A DNA stretch of 64,000 bases from contig JBMONC010000037.1 of NCBI GenBank assembly GCA_049324875.1, forward strand, positions 35,594-99,593, given 5' to 3'. Made by a program: the position numbers and the translations under genes. Below the pieces are notes generated by a model. The model did no database searches. It saw only the letters and a list, made by a program, of their open reading frames with translations, and had not been told where the DNA came from. The stretch comes from JAWLHU01 sp049324875. GTDB lineage: Bacteria; Bacillota; Sulfobacillia; Symbiobacteriales; Symbiobacteriaceae. Below, one piece after another: positions 55,311 to 63,948 of this stretch (within the stretch, counting starts at the first letter, position 1; every line of letters begins with the position of its first letter).

Positions 55311-57065
55311 ATGTTCGGACGGGTCGACCGGCTTGGACGGATCTGGGGCATGTACACCCTCGCCTTCGTCGGCGTTGTCCTCCTCCTGTGGGCGCTGGAG
55401 GCCGCCGGGCTGATGACCCAGCAGGGGATCGCCTGGACCTTCATGGCGCTGACGGTGGGCATCTACGCCACGATCGGCATCATCTCCCGCACCGGCAATC
55501 TTGATGAGTACTACGTGGCGGGCCGGAACATCCCCGGCATCTTCAACGGGATGGCCACCGGCTCCGACTGGATGAGCGCCGCCTCCTTCATCTCCATGGC
55601 GGGCACGCTCTACATCCTCGGCTACGAGGGGCTGGCCTACATCATGGGCTGGACCGGCGGCTATGTGCTGCTGGCGGTGCTGCTGGCGCCCTACCTCCGC
55701 AAGTTCGGCGCCTACACCGTCCCCGACTTCGTCGGCCAGCGCTACCCCGGCACCTTCCCGCGGGTGGTGGCGGTGCTGGCGGCGATCCTGGTCTCGGGCA
55801 CCTACCTGATCGCCCAGGTCTCCGGCGTGGGGATCGTCATGTCCCGCTTCCTGGGGATCCCCTTCGAGGTGGCCGTCTTCGTCGGCCTGCTGGGCATCCT
55901 GGTCTGCTCCATGCTCGGCGGGATGAAGGCGGTCACCTGGACACAGGTGGCGCAGTACATCATCCTGATCATCGCCTACATCGTCCCGGTCACCTTCGTC
56001 GCCATGAAGGTGACGGGGATCCCCTTCCCGCAGATCGCCTACGGACAGGCGCTCACCGACATCACCGTGCGGGAGGCGGCCCTGGGCATCGCCAAGGGCT
56101 ATGTCACCCCCTTCAACGACTGGGGGATGGGCCAGTTCCTGGCGCTCACCCTCTGCCTGATGGCGGGCACCGCCGGCCTGCCGCACATCCTGGTCCGCTT
56201 CTACACCACCCCGAACGTGCGGGAGACCCGCTTCTCGGTGGGCTGGGCGCTCTTCTTCATCTTCCTGCTCTACTTCTCGGCCCCGGCTTACGCCGCCTTC
56301 GCCCGCTGGGAGATCCTGCACAACGTGGTCGGCCAGCAGATCTCCTCGCTGCCCGGCTGGGTGGCGGCCTGGACCAAGACCGGCCTGCTCTCCATCACCG
56401 ATGCCAACGGCGACGGCATCCTCCAGTTCGCTGAGCTGGCCCTGAACGGCGACGCCGTGGTGCTGGCCATGCCCGAGATCGCGGGCCTGCCCTATGTGGT
56501 GGCCGGCCTGGTGGCGGCCGGCGGCCTGGCCGCCGCCCTCTCCACCGCCGACGGCCTGCTGATGGTGGTGGCCACCTCCATCTCCCACGACCTCTACTAC
56601 AAGCTGATCAACAAGAACGCCTCGGAGAAGAGCCGGCTCTTCCTCTCCAAGCTCCTCCTGGTGGTGGTGGCGGTGATCGCCGCGGCCCTGGCCCAGTTCC
56701 GCTTCCAGGTGATCGCCAACATCGTCGCCTGGGCCTTCTCGCTGGCGGCCGCCTCCTTCTTCCCGATCCTGGTGCTGGGCATCTTCTGGAAGCGGATCAA
56801 CACCGCCGGCGCCGTCACCGGCATGATCGCCGGCCTGGTCACCACCTTCGGCTACATCATCTGGGCCACCTCCACCGGCCAGAACATCGGCGGGATTCTG
56901 CCCAACGCCGCCGGCATCTTCGGGATGCCGCTCAACTTCCTGCTGACGATTGTCGTCTCGCTGGCGACCACGGCGCCCAGCGAGTCGATCCAGGAGATGG
57001 TGGAGCGGCTGCGGTATCCGAAGCATGTGCAGGACGCACCTGCAGCGGCGGTGGGCGACGACTGA
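55311..57065 (+). CDS. Sodium/solute symporter, VC_2705-like subfamily
   Basis: Protein of 584 residues with about 13 TM segments. Signatures: LDEYYVAGRNIPGIFNGMATGSDWMSAASFISMAG near the start, GTAGLPHILVRFYTT in the middle and GLAAALSTADGLLMVVATSISHDLYYKLI later. The small-subunit partner places it in the VC_2705-type group, distinct from the ActP-like protein upstream. Likely a second monocarboxylate importer; followed 61 bases later by an acetyl-CoA synthetase-like gene. Confidence 0.92.
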   Translation: MFGRVDRLGRIWGMYTLAFVGVVLLLWALEAAGLMTQQGIAWTFMALTVGIYATIGIISRTGNLDEYYVAGRNIPGIFNGMATGSDWMSAASFISMAGTLYILGYEGLAYIMGWTGGYVLLAVLLAPYLRKFGAYTVPDFVGQRYPGTFPRVVAVLAAILVSGTYLIAQVSGVGIVMSRFLGIPFEVAVFVGLLGILVCSMLGGMKAVTWTQVAQYIILIIAYIVPVTFVAMKVTGIPFPQIAYGQALTDITVREAALGIAKGYVTPFNDWGMGQFLALTLCLMAGTAGLPHILVRFYTTPNVRETRFSVGWALFFIFLLYFSAPAYAAFARWEILHNVVGQQISSLPGWVAAWTKTGLLSITDANGDGILQFAELALNGDAVVLAMPEIAGLPYVVAGLVAAGGLAAALSTADGLLMVVATSISHDLYYKLINKNASEKSRLFLSKLLLVVVAVIAAALAQFRFQVIANIVAWAFSLAAASFFPILVLGIFWKRINTAGAVTGMIAGLVTTFGYIIWATSTGQNIGGILPNAAGIFGMPLNFLLTIVVSLATTAPSESIQEMVERLRYPKHVQDAPAAAVGDD

Positions 57066-57076
57066 CGAACGAGGAG

Positions 57077-57100
57077 GGGCGCCCGCAGCGACGGGCGCCC
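57077..57100 (+). other. Intra-operon hairpin
   Basis: GGGCGCCCG and CGGGCGCCC form a perfect 9-bp stem with a six-base loop, followed by TTCGCCTTTC. It could be a weak terminator or mRNA-stabilising structure between symporter and synthetase genes. Confidence 0.5.
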
Positions 57101-57126
57101 TTCGCCTTTCTAAGGAGGCGATGACG

Positions 57127-59022
57127 ATGAGCGGCGATCAGTTCCAACAGCTGCTCCAGACGGCGCAGCGGATCGACCCGCCCGAGGCGCTGGCCCGGAA
57201 CGCCCTGATTCCGGAGCACGGGCCGTACTACGAGGCGGTCATGGCCGATATCGAGGGGTACTGGGCCAGGGTGGCCCGGGAGGAGGTGGACTGGTTCACC
57301 CCCTTCGAGCGGGTGCTGGAGTGGGAGTACCCGTACGCCCGGTGGTTCGTGGGCGGGCAGACCAACATCTGCTACAACGCCCTCGACCGCCACGCCAATG
57401 GCCCCCGGCGGAACAAGGCGGCCCTGATCTGGCTGGGGGAGGACGGCGCGGAGCGGGTCTTCACCTTCCAGATGCTCCAGCGCCAGGTGGCCCGGCTGGC
57501 GGGCGGGCTGAAGCGGCTGGGGGTGGCCAAGGGCGACCGGGTGATCATCTACATGCCCCTCACCCCCGAGGGGATCATGGCGATGCTGGCCTGCGCCCGG
57601 ATCGGGGCGGTCCACAGCGTCGTCTACGCCGGCCTGGGCGCCGGGGCGCTCCGGCAGCGGATCGAGGATGCGAAGGCGAAGGTGGTCCTCTGCGCCGACG
57701 CCGGCGTCCGCCGGGGCAAGCGGGTGGAGCTGAAGGCGGTGGTGGACGAGGCGGTCCAGGGCAACCCGCTGGTGGAGCAGGTGGTGGTGCTGCGCCGCTC
57801 CACCCCCCAGACCGAGCTGGCGGAGGGGGAGGTCGACTTCCACGACCTGATGGCGATGGGCAGCTACGACACCCCCTGCGAGGTGATGGAGAGCGAGGAC
57901 TGGCTCTTCATCCTCTACACCTCCGGCTCCACGGGGACCCCGAAGGGGACCGCCTACACCCACGGCGGCTACATGGTGGGCACCCAGCACATCTGGCGGC
58001 TGGCCTGCGACATCCGGGAGGATGACATCTACTGGTGCACCTCGGACATCGGCTGGATCGTGGGCCACTCGATCATGGTCTACGGCCCGCTCTGCAACGG
58101 GACGACCATCGTCGTCCGGGAGGGCGCCCCGGACTACCCGCACCCGGGGATCGTCTGGGAGACGGTGGAGCGGCTCCAGGTGACCAAACTCTACACCGCC
58201 CCCACCGCCCTGCGGATGTTCATGCGGATGGGGCCGGAGCACCCCCGGAAGTACGACCTCTCCAGCCTGAAGATCCTGAACAGCGCCGGCGAGCCGCTCA
58301 ACCCCGAGGCGCAGCTCTGGGCCTATGAGCACATCATGCAGCGGCGGGGACCGGTGCTGGATAACTGGTGGCAGACCGAGACGGCGGCGCCCACCATCGG
58401 GACGCTCCCCTCCATGCCGGCCAAGCCGGGCCGGGCCGGGCTCCCCTTCCCGGGCATCCGGGCGGAGGTGCTCGACCGGCAGGGGAATCCGGTGGGGCCG
58501 GGGCAGGGCGGCCTGCTCTGCCTGCGGGGACCGTGGCCGCACATGTTCCGGACGATCTGGGGCGCCCCCGAGCGGTACGAGGCCTACTGGAACACGATTC
58601 CGGGGGTCTACACCTCGGGCGACGTGGCCACCATGGATGAGGACGGGTACATCGCCGTCCTCGGCCGGGCCGATGATGTGCTGAACGTGGCCGGCCACCG
58701 GATCGGCACCGCCGATGTGGAGTCGGCGCTTGTCAGCCATCCGGCGGTGGGGGAGGCGGCGGTGATCGGCAAGCCCGACCCGATCAAGGGGGAGGCGATC
58801 AAGGCCTTCGTCCTCCTCCGGAAGGGGCACAACCCGGATGACCACCTGGCCCACGCCCTGATCACCCATGTGCGGCACCAGCTCGGCGCCATCGCCACGC
58901 CGGCGGAGATCCAGTTCGTCGGGGCGCTGCCGAAGACCCGATCGGGGAAGATCATGCGCCGGGTGCTGAAGGCGCAGGAGATGGGGATCGACCCCGGCGA
59001 CCTGACCACAATCGAGGAGTGA
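57127..59022 (+). CDS. Second acetyl-CoA synthetase-like acyl-CoA synthetase
   Basis: Protein of 631 residues with YTSGSTGTPKG, NWWQTETAAPTI, GRADDVLNVAGHRIGT and KTRSGKIMRR. The Acs core is complete, but the acetate-pocket neighbourhood differs from the first enzyme (TETAAP instead of TETGAI), so propionate or another short acid is possible. ATG 57127 follows AAGGAGG by eight bases; the ATG six bases earlier is too close. Last gene of the DUF4212-symporter operon. Confidence 0.92.
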   Translation: MSGDQFQQLLQTAQRIDPPEALARNALIPEHGPYYEAVMADIEGYWARVAREEVDWFTPFERVLEWEYPYARWFVGGQTNICYNALDRHANGPRRNKAALIWLGEDGAERVFTFQMLQRQVARLAGGLKRLGVAKGDRVIIYMPLTPEGIMAMLACARIGAVHSVVYAGLGAGALRQRIEDAKAKVVLCADAGVRRGKRVELKAVVDEAVQGNPLVEQVVVLRRSTPQTELAEGEVDFHDLMAMGSYDTPCEVMESEDWLFILYTSGSTGTPKGTAYTHGGYMVGTQHIWRLACDIREDDIYWCTSDIGWIVGHSIMVYGPLCNGTTIVVREGAPDYPHPGIVWETVERLQVTKLYTAPTALRMFMRMGPEHPRKYDLSSLKILNSAGEPLNPEAQLWAYEHIMQRRGPVLDNWWQTETAAPTIGTLPSMPAKPGRAGLPFPGIRAEVLDRQGNPVGPGQGGLLCLRGPWPHMFRTIWGAPERYEAYWNTIPGVYTSGDVATMDEDGYIAVLGRADDVLNVAGHRIGTADVESALVSHPAVGEAAVIGKPDPIKGEAIKAFVLLRKGHNPDDHLAHALITHVRHQLGAIATPAEIQFVGALPKTRSGKIMRRVLKAQEMGIDPGDLTTIEE

Positions 59023-59036
59023 TCTCGGGTCCAGGG

Positions 59037-59068
59037 AAGTCCCGCCCCGTGTGGGGTGGGGCTTCCGA
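59037..59068 (+). terminator. Terminator-like hairpin before the ger operon
   Basis: GGAAGTCCCGCCCC pairs with GGGGTGGGGCTTCC (two G-T pairs) around a GTGT loop. No T-run follows. It separates the synthetase gene from the ger operon. Confidence 0.5.
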
Positions 59069-59098
59069 ATACAAGGCTCGGCACCGGGGAATACCACA
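59069..59098 (+). promoter_or_regulatory. Candidate sigma-G promoter of the ger operon
   Basis: GAATAC (59069-59074) and AATACCA (59092-59098) are 17 bases apart and partly match the forespore sigma-G pattern (GnATR; CATnnTA, five of seven). ger receptor operons are normally sigma-G-dependent, which supports the guess. Confidence 0.3.
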
Positions 59099-59173
59099 GC
59101 CAGGCCATCTCCCCAACCGCGAACGTGACCCTGGGCAAGGGGAAGGGCCGTCCCCAGGGGAGGTGATGAGCCG

Positions 59174-60259
59174 GTGCTCCGACGTGAGCAGATCGATGGG
59201 CGGCAGTTGGTCTCCCTGTTGCTGGGCTTCCTCCTCGGCACCAGCCTGGTCCTGCCCACGGGCCACCAGGCGGAGCGGGACGCCTGGCTCGCCGTCTTGA
59301 TCGGAGGCGGTGCCGGGGTGGTGGCAGGCGCAGCCTATGCCCGGTTGTCCCAGGCATTTCCCGGTCAGAGCCTTGTGGGGTACAGCAGGCGACTGCTGGG
59401 GAGGTGGGTGGGCGGACTGATCGGGCTGCTCTACATCTGGTATGCCCTGCATCTTGGCTCGCTGGTGCTGCGCAACATCGGTGATTTGGTGGTCACCACC
59501 ATCCTTATGCGGACGCCGATCATCGCTCCGCTGGTGATGATGATGGCCCTGACGGCCTATGCCATCCGGCACGGATTAGAGACGCTGGCTCGAACATCCC
59601 AGGTAATCGTCGGCCTGGTGCTGCTGCAGGTGGCCTCCACCTTCGTGTTTCTAGTCGAAGAGATGCGGCTGGAGCGGTTGCTTCCGGTGCTGGATCAGGG
59701 GTTAGCTCCGGTCCTGAAGGGCGGCTGGGACGTCTTTGCCTTTCCGTTCGGCGAAACCGTGCTCTTCGGCTTCGTCCTGCAACACCTTCGCCCGGGGACG
59801 GCTGTCCGCCGTCCCTTCCTGGTGGCACTGACAGTGGGAGTGCTGGTCCTCGGCCTGATCACGGTCAGGAATGTGTCCGTATCCGGGGCTCACGTGCTCG
59901 GGGCCGTGCGATTTCCCTCCACCGGGGTGATCCAGCGCATCGAAATTGGCGACATCCTGACCCGGTTGGAACCGGGCTTCATCGCCACCTGGATCTTAAC
60001 AGGGTTTCTTAAACTCTCTCTTTGTCTCTACGCCGCCACGGGGGGCATCGCTGAGTGGTGGGGTTTGTCGGAATACCGACCTCTGGTCATGCCGATTGGG
60101 GCTTTGATGGTGGCCCTCTCCATCCTGGTCTACCCGAACGTCACGGAGATGGTTGACTTTGCGACCACCATCTGGCCCGTCTATTCGTTCCCATTTCAAG
60201 TGCTGATCCCGCTCGTGCTGGTGGTGGCCACCTGGGTACGGGGAGCCCCCAAGGGTTAG
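59174..60259 (+). CDS. GerAB-type spore germination receptor B subunit
   Basis: Protein of 361 residues with ten hydrophobic segments (amino-acid permease-like fold). GTG start with GGGGAGGTG upstream. It opens with the family pattern REQIDGRQLVSLLLGFLLGTSLVLPTG and keeps FAFPFGETVLFGFV and the C-terminal YPNVTEMVDFATTIWPVY. B subunits of GerA receptors bind the germinant in the spore inner membrane. First gene of a B-A-C-D-ordered operon, whereas most ger operons run A-B-C. Confidence 0.93.
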   Translation: MLRREQIDGRQLVSLLLGFLLGTSLVLPTGHQAERDAWLAVLIGGGAGVVAGAAYARLSQAFPGQSLVGYSRRLLGRWVGGLIGLLYIWYALHLGSLVLRNIGDLVVTTILMRTPIIAPLVMMMALTAYAIRHGLETLARTSQVIVGLVLLQVASTFVFLVEEMRLERLLPVLDQGLAPVLKGGWDVFAFPFGETVLFGFVLQHLRPGTAVRRPFLVALTVGVLVLGLITVRNVSVSGAHVLGAVRFPSTGVIQRIEIGDILTRLEPGFIATWILTGFLKLSLCLYAATGGIAEWWGLSEYRPLVMPIGALMVALSILVYPNVTEMVDFATTIWPVYSFPFQVLIPLVLVVATWVRGAPKG

Positions 60260-60271
60260 GAGGACCGACCG

Positions 60272-62044
60272 ATGTTTCAGCGGTCTCTGCTGGGAAAATG
60301 GCTGAGACTGGTAGGAACCGAACGGGCCATGGGTCAGGCCGCGGGCCCAGGCCCCAATGGGGAGCGGTCGCCGCACCTTCCCGGAGAGGGCTCGGCAGTG
60401 GGGCGTGGGGCCATCTCCAATGTGGTCGTTCCCGCCGAGATTGACCAGGTCCTGGCCAGGTACCGCTCGGCCCTGAAACAGATCGATCAGGGGGGGACGG
60501 CCTACAAGGCAGGGAGGTTGGAAGCGGCCCAGCAGGAGCTGTACCGGCTGTCGCTCCCCTCCTCCCTTGGGGTGGCGGTGCTCCTTCTTCAGGAGCTCCT
60601 GCAGGATTGCGCCGACGCGATCTTCCGGGGCGTGCTGATCGGTGGGACGCGACCGGGCATGCTGGTCTGCTTTGAAGGCCTGGTCAAGATGGATCGCCTT
60701 GAACGGGGCGTGCTGGAGCCGCTCACCCGCTGGGGCGATCCCGACGCTCCCCCGGCGGACCCACACCAGTTGCGGCTGTGGCTGGAGACGATGGCCACGG
60801 CGGCCGGTGATGTCAGTATCGTCCGGACGGTGGGTGAGGCAGCGGAGGCCGCCCTGGGGGGTGAGGTGATCCTCCTAGTGGACGGTTTTGACCTCGCCCT
60901 GAAACTGGGCCTGACGGGGTGGGAGCAACGAGGCATTGAAGAGCCGATCTCTGAGTCCTATATCCGGGGCCCCCGGGACGGGTTTGTCGAGACGCTCCGC
61001 ACAAACACCGCCCAGATTCGGCGCCGGCTGCAGTCCCCGCATCTCAAGGTAGAGACCTACATAGTCGGGCGGCGTACCCGCACCACGGTGAACCTGATCT
61101 ACCTCAAGGACGTGGCTTCCCCCAACGTGGCGGCAGAGATCCGGCGCCGGCTGCGATCCATCGACATCGATGGCGTGATGGATGTGGGCATGCTCGAAGA
61201 ATTCCTCGAGGATCAGCCCAGTTCCCTCTTTCCCCAGTTGAATAACACCGAGCGGCCGGATCGTGTGGTTGCTGCCCTGCTTGCCGGGCAGTTGGCGGTA
61301 CTGGCAGACGGCAGTCCCTTTGCCCTCCTGGCACCAGCTACCTTCTGGTCCTTCCTGCATGCCGGAGAGGACTACTACGAACGGTTCTGGATCGGGACGT
61401 TTCTGCTTTGGCTGCGGTACCTCTTCCTTGTGGTCGCCCTGACCCTGCCGGCCTTTTACGTGGCGTTAACCACCTTCCATGCTGAGATGTTACCAACGGC
61501 ACTCCTGCTCTCCATCTCCGCTGCGCGGGAGGGGATTCCCTTCCCGGCGCTGACCGAAATCCTGTTCATGGAAGTCTTCTTTGAGGTGCTGCGCGAGGCG
61601 GGGGTACGTCTGCCCCGTCCGGTGGGCCAGGCGGTCAGCATCGTGGGCGCCCTGGTGATCGGCGAAGCGGCTGTGCGCGCCGGCCTCGTTTCGGCCCCGG
61701 TGGTCATCACCGTCGCGGCCACCGGTATCGCCTCCTTTACCTTTCCGCGCTTTGATCTGGGCATCGCTGTGCGGCTGCTCCGTTTTCCACTGATCTTGCT
61801 GGCGGGCTTAATGGGTCTGTTCGGCATCACCGTGGGCGTGACGGTGATACTGATCCACCTCTGTGCCCTTCGATCCTTCGGCGTCCCCTACCTTCAGCCC
61901 TTGGCTCCCCTCACCTGGACCGGCCTGAAAGATGTCCTGCTCCGGGCCCCCCTCTGGATGATGGTCGAGCGCACCCCAGGGATGGGCTCTCTCAATCCGC
62001 GGCGGCTGGCATGGCGCTTCCGGGCGCCAAGGAAGCGATCATGA
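60272..62044 (+). CDS. GerAA-type spore germination receptor A subunit
   Basis: Protein of 590 residues. It has a large hydrophilic N-terminal region (1-360) with the hallmark ESYIRGPRDGFVETLRTNTAQIRRRL, then five to six TM segments with RPVGQAVSIVGALVIGEAAVRAGLVSAP. Residues 10-50 form a Gly/Pro-rich non-conserved leader. It assembles with B and C subunits into the germinant-gated channel complex. Twelve bases after the B gene; its stop overlaps the C gene start. Confidence 0.95.
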   Translation: MFQRSLLGKWLRLVGTERAMGQAAGPGPNGERSPHLPGEGSAVGRGAISNVVVPAEIDQVLARYRSALKQIDQGGTAYKAGRLEAAQQELYRLSLPSSLGVAVLLLQELLQDCADAIFRGVLIGGTRPGMLVCFEGLVKMDRLERGVLEPLTRWGDPDAPPADPHQLRLWLETMATAAGDVSIVRTVGEAAEAALGGEVILLVDGFDLALKLGLTGWEQRGIEEPISESYIRGPRDGFVETLRTNTAQIRRRLQSPHLKVETYIVGRRTRTTVNLIYLKDVASPNVAAEIRRRLRSIDIDGVMDVGMLEEFLEDQPSSLFPQLNNTERPDRVVAALLAGQLAVLADGSPFALLAPATFWSFLHAGEDYYERFWIGTFLLWLRYLFLVVALTLPAFYVALTTFHAEMLPTALLLSISAAREGIPFPALTEILFMEVFFEVLREAGVRLPRPVGQAVSIVGALVIGEAAVRAGLVSAPVVITVAATGIASFTFPRFDLGIAVRLLRFPLILLAGLMGLFGITVGVTVILIHLCALRSFGVPYLQPLAPLTWTGLKDVLLRAPLWMMVERTPGMGSLNPRRLAWRFRAPRKRS

Positions 62045-63243
62045 GAAGGCGAAGGGCGGTCCTGCTGCTCCTGGTGATGGCCCTCAGCCTGGGAGGGTGT
62101 TGGAACCGGGATGAGGTGAACGACCTGGCGATTGTTGCCATGATCGGTCTTGACCAGAGAGAGGATGGGTGGGTGGAGCTCTGGGTCCAGCTGGTCCTGC
62201 CGGAGGGAGCCGGCCAGGCGCCGGGCCAAGGAGGGGGAGGGAAGCCCGGTCCCAAGTTCATCACGCATACCGCTTCGGGCCGAACGATTCTGGAGGCTTC
62301 GCGCGAGATTCAGCTCGAGGTTCCGCGCCGCCTGTTCTGGGCGCACGCCCGGGTGATCCTGCTCAGCGAGCGCCTGGCGCGGGCGGGTGTCCGCCCTGTG
62401 ATGGACTTCCTTACTCGACATCCGCAGCTGCGGATGACCAACTACGTGTTGGTGGCGCGCGGCGAGATGGCTGAGGTGATGTCCGCGGCGGTAGACCTGG
62501 AGAGACTCCCCTCGGAGCACATCCGGGAGATCTCCCGCGCACGGGTGGGGGTGGAGGTCCAGATCCATGAGTGGGTGGAAACGTTGGCCTCAACCGGGGC
62601 CGAGCCGATCATGGGAGCGGTTGAGATCATCCCCCCGCCTGAGGGGGCATCGGAGGGCCAACATGGAACGATTCGTCTGCTGGGTACAGCGCTCTTCCGG
62701 AGGGACAGGCTGGTCGGCTTCCTGGACCGTCAGAGCACCCGCGGCCTGCTCTGGCTGCGGGATGAGATTGAACAAGGCGTGATTACCATACAGCCTCTCG
62801 GTGGGGATCAGTCGGTCAGTATCGTCATGCGGGCCGCCTCCTGGGTCGATCGGAAGGCCAGGATGGAGAACGGCCGGTTGGTGATCGACGTACGGGCCCG
62901 AATGGAGGGGGACATCACCGAGCTGCAAGCCTCCCTGGACCTGTCCCAATCGCAGGTGGTACGGCAGGTGGAGCAGGAGTTGAGCCGGGAGATCGCACGG
63001 CGGATGGAGGCTGTCCTCTCTGAGCTGCAGAGTCAGTCGCTGGACGCCGCCGGCCTGGGGGAGGTGGTGCATCGGCAGTGGCCGGGGGTCTGGAAGACCC
63101 TCGAGAAGGACTGGCTGACCCGGGGATTCGGAGCGACGAAGGTGAACATCTTCGTGGAGGCGAAGGTGCGCCGAACGGGGTTGACCAGCAAGCCTCTGGG
63201 CGTCCGTGAAGAAGAATTGAACCGCGGGGGAGAACAGCCATGA
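62041..63243 (+). CDS. GerAC-type spore germination receptor C lipoprotein
   Basis: Protein of 400 residues with a lipobox SLGGC (Cys20) followed by WNRDEVNDLAIVAMIGLDQ, the canonical GerC start. Family phrases include IQLEVPRRLFWAHARVILLSERLAR and VMDFLTRHPQLRMTNYVLVARG. ATG 62041 overlaps the A-subunit stop (ATGA); the in-frame ATG 30 bases earlier is less likely. Anchored on the outer face of the spore inner membrane. Confidence 0.95.
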   Translation: MRRRRAVLLLLVMALSLGGCWNRDEVNDLAIVAMIGLDQREDGWVELWVQLVLPEGAGQAPGQGGGGKPGPKFITHTASGRTILEASREIQLEVPRRLFWAHARVILLSERLARAGVRPVMDFLTRHPQLRMTNYVLVARGEMAEVMSAAVDLERLPSEHIREISRARVGVEVQIHEWVETLASTGAEPIMGAVEIIPPPEGASEGQHGTIRLLGTALFRRDRLVGFLDRQSTRGLLWLRDEIEQGVITIQPLGGDQSVSIVMRAASWVDRKARMENGRLVIDVRARMEGDITELQASLDLSQSQVVRQVEQELSREIARRMEAVLSELQSQSLDAAGLGEVVHRQWPGVWKTLEKDWLTRGFGATKVNIFVEAKVRRTGLTSKPLGVREEELNRGGEQP

Positions 63244-63461
63244 CCCTCCTGCTTTGTGCCGGTTTCCTGCTGATCATCCTGATTGAGGTTCCCCCGTTGA
63301 TCCTCCGGGGGCAGACGGCTGTTCTGCGGGCCTTCTGGGCGGTGCTGGGCATCAGCTTCCTGGTCTGCCTGGCGGTGGTGAACCGGTGGCCGATACCGAA
63401 TCCGTCATACTTCCTGGAGGTGGTCTTTCGGCCGCTGGCCACCGCTCTCGGCCTGGGCTGA
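63240..63461 (+). CDS. Small two-TM protein, GerA-receptor D-subunit-like
   Basis: Protein of 73 residues with two predicted TM helices (about 1-22 and 29-48), overlapping the C gene by the ATGA stop/start. Small two-TM D proteins encoded beside GerA-type operons modulate germination in Bacillus. Size, topology and position match, but the sequence itself is too short to prove homology. Last gene of the operon; the repeat copy 6 begins 32 bases after the stop. Confidence 0.7.
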   Translation: MTLLLCAGFLLIILIEVPPLILRGQTAVLRAFWAVLGISFLVCLAVVNRWPIPNPSYFLEVVFRPLATALGLG

Positions 63462-63492
63462 TTCCGTCCCGGGATGACCTGGTTGGACCTTT

Positions 63493-63892
63493 GCCACGGA
63501 TTACACGGATTACACGGATAAAAACATAAAAATAAATAATAATGGGATTCATACCCTTTTCATCCGTGGTGCTTCGCACCAGCACCCCGGATGAACAGGG
63601 CACCACCCCACATTGTTGTGATGCATTTGTTTTATCCGTGTAAGCACCATGGTGCGGTGCTTCGCACCAGCACCACTGATGACAAGGGCGCTTCCCACAT
63701 TTGGTAATGTATGTGTTTTATCCGTGTAACCACCATGGTGCGGTGCTTCGCACCAGCACCACCCATGAAAAGGTACGAACCCCATCATTGTCCACGTTCT
63801 GTCTTCATCCGTGTAATCCGTGTAATCCGTGGCCGTCATTTTCAGGGGAATCCGTGGCCGTCATTTTCAGGGGAATCCGTGTAATCCGTGGC
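63493..63892. repeat. Intergenic palindromic element, copy 6 (400 bp)
   Basis: The longest copy. After the left end (GCCACGG plus two ATTACACGG) come three leftward cassettes in tandem, starting at 63562, 63634 and 63720 and so spaced 72 and 86 bases, with the next end unit at 63807 (87 bases). Each has GGTGCTTCGCACC. The right end is at about 63833, followed by two extra tails (CCGTCATTTTCAGGGGAATC). Lies between convergent genes and fills most of the 487-base gap. Confidence 0.9.
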
Positions 63893-63901
63893 CGTGGAAA
63901 C

Positions 63902-63935
63902 AAAAAGCCAGACCCCCGCGCCCGGCGGGGGTCTG
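63902..63935 (-). terminator. Rho-independent terminator of the right-edge gene
   Basis: Read leftward, CAGACCCCC and GGGGGTCTG form a 9-bp stem (extendable inward), followed by GC and TTTTT. It lies 13 bases beyond the leftward stop codon at 63949. Confidence 0.85.
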
Positions 63936-63948
63936 ACCTATTGACAGG

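Noticed and set aside
63562..63833. CRISPR array (about 41-base repeats with about 45-base spacers)
   Set aside because: The intervening 45-base parts are themselves related (GATGA, AAGGG, CATT), only three units exist, the same units occur inverted at other loci, and no cas genes are near.
63549..63839. Open frames across the repeat elements giving peptides with TDYTDYTD, RVIRVIRG or HPCNPCNP
   Set aside because: They are translations of the 9-base end unit and the cassette; they lack ribosome binding sites and differ in frame and strand between copies.
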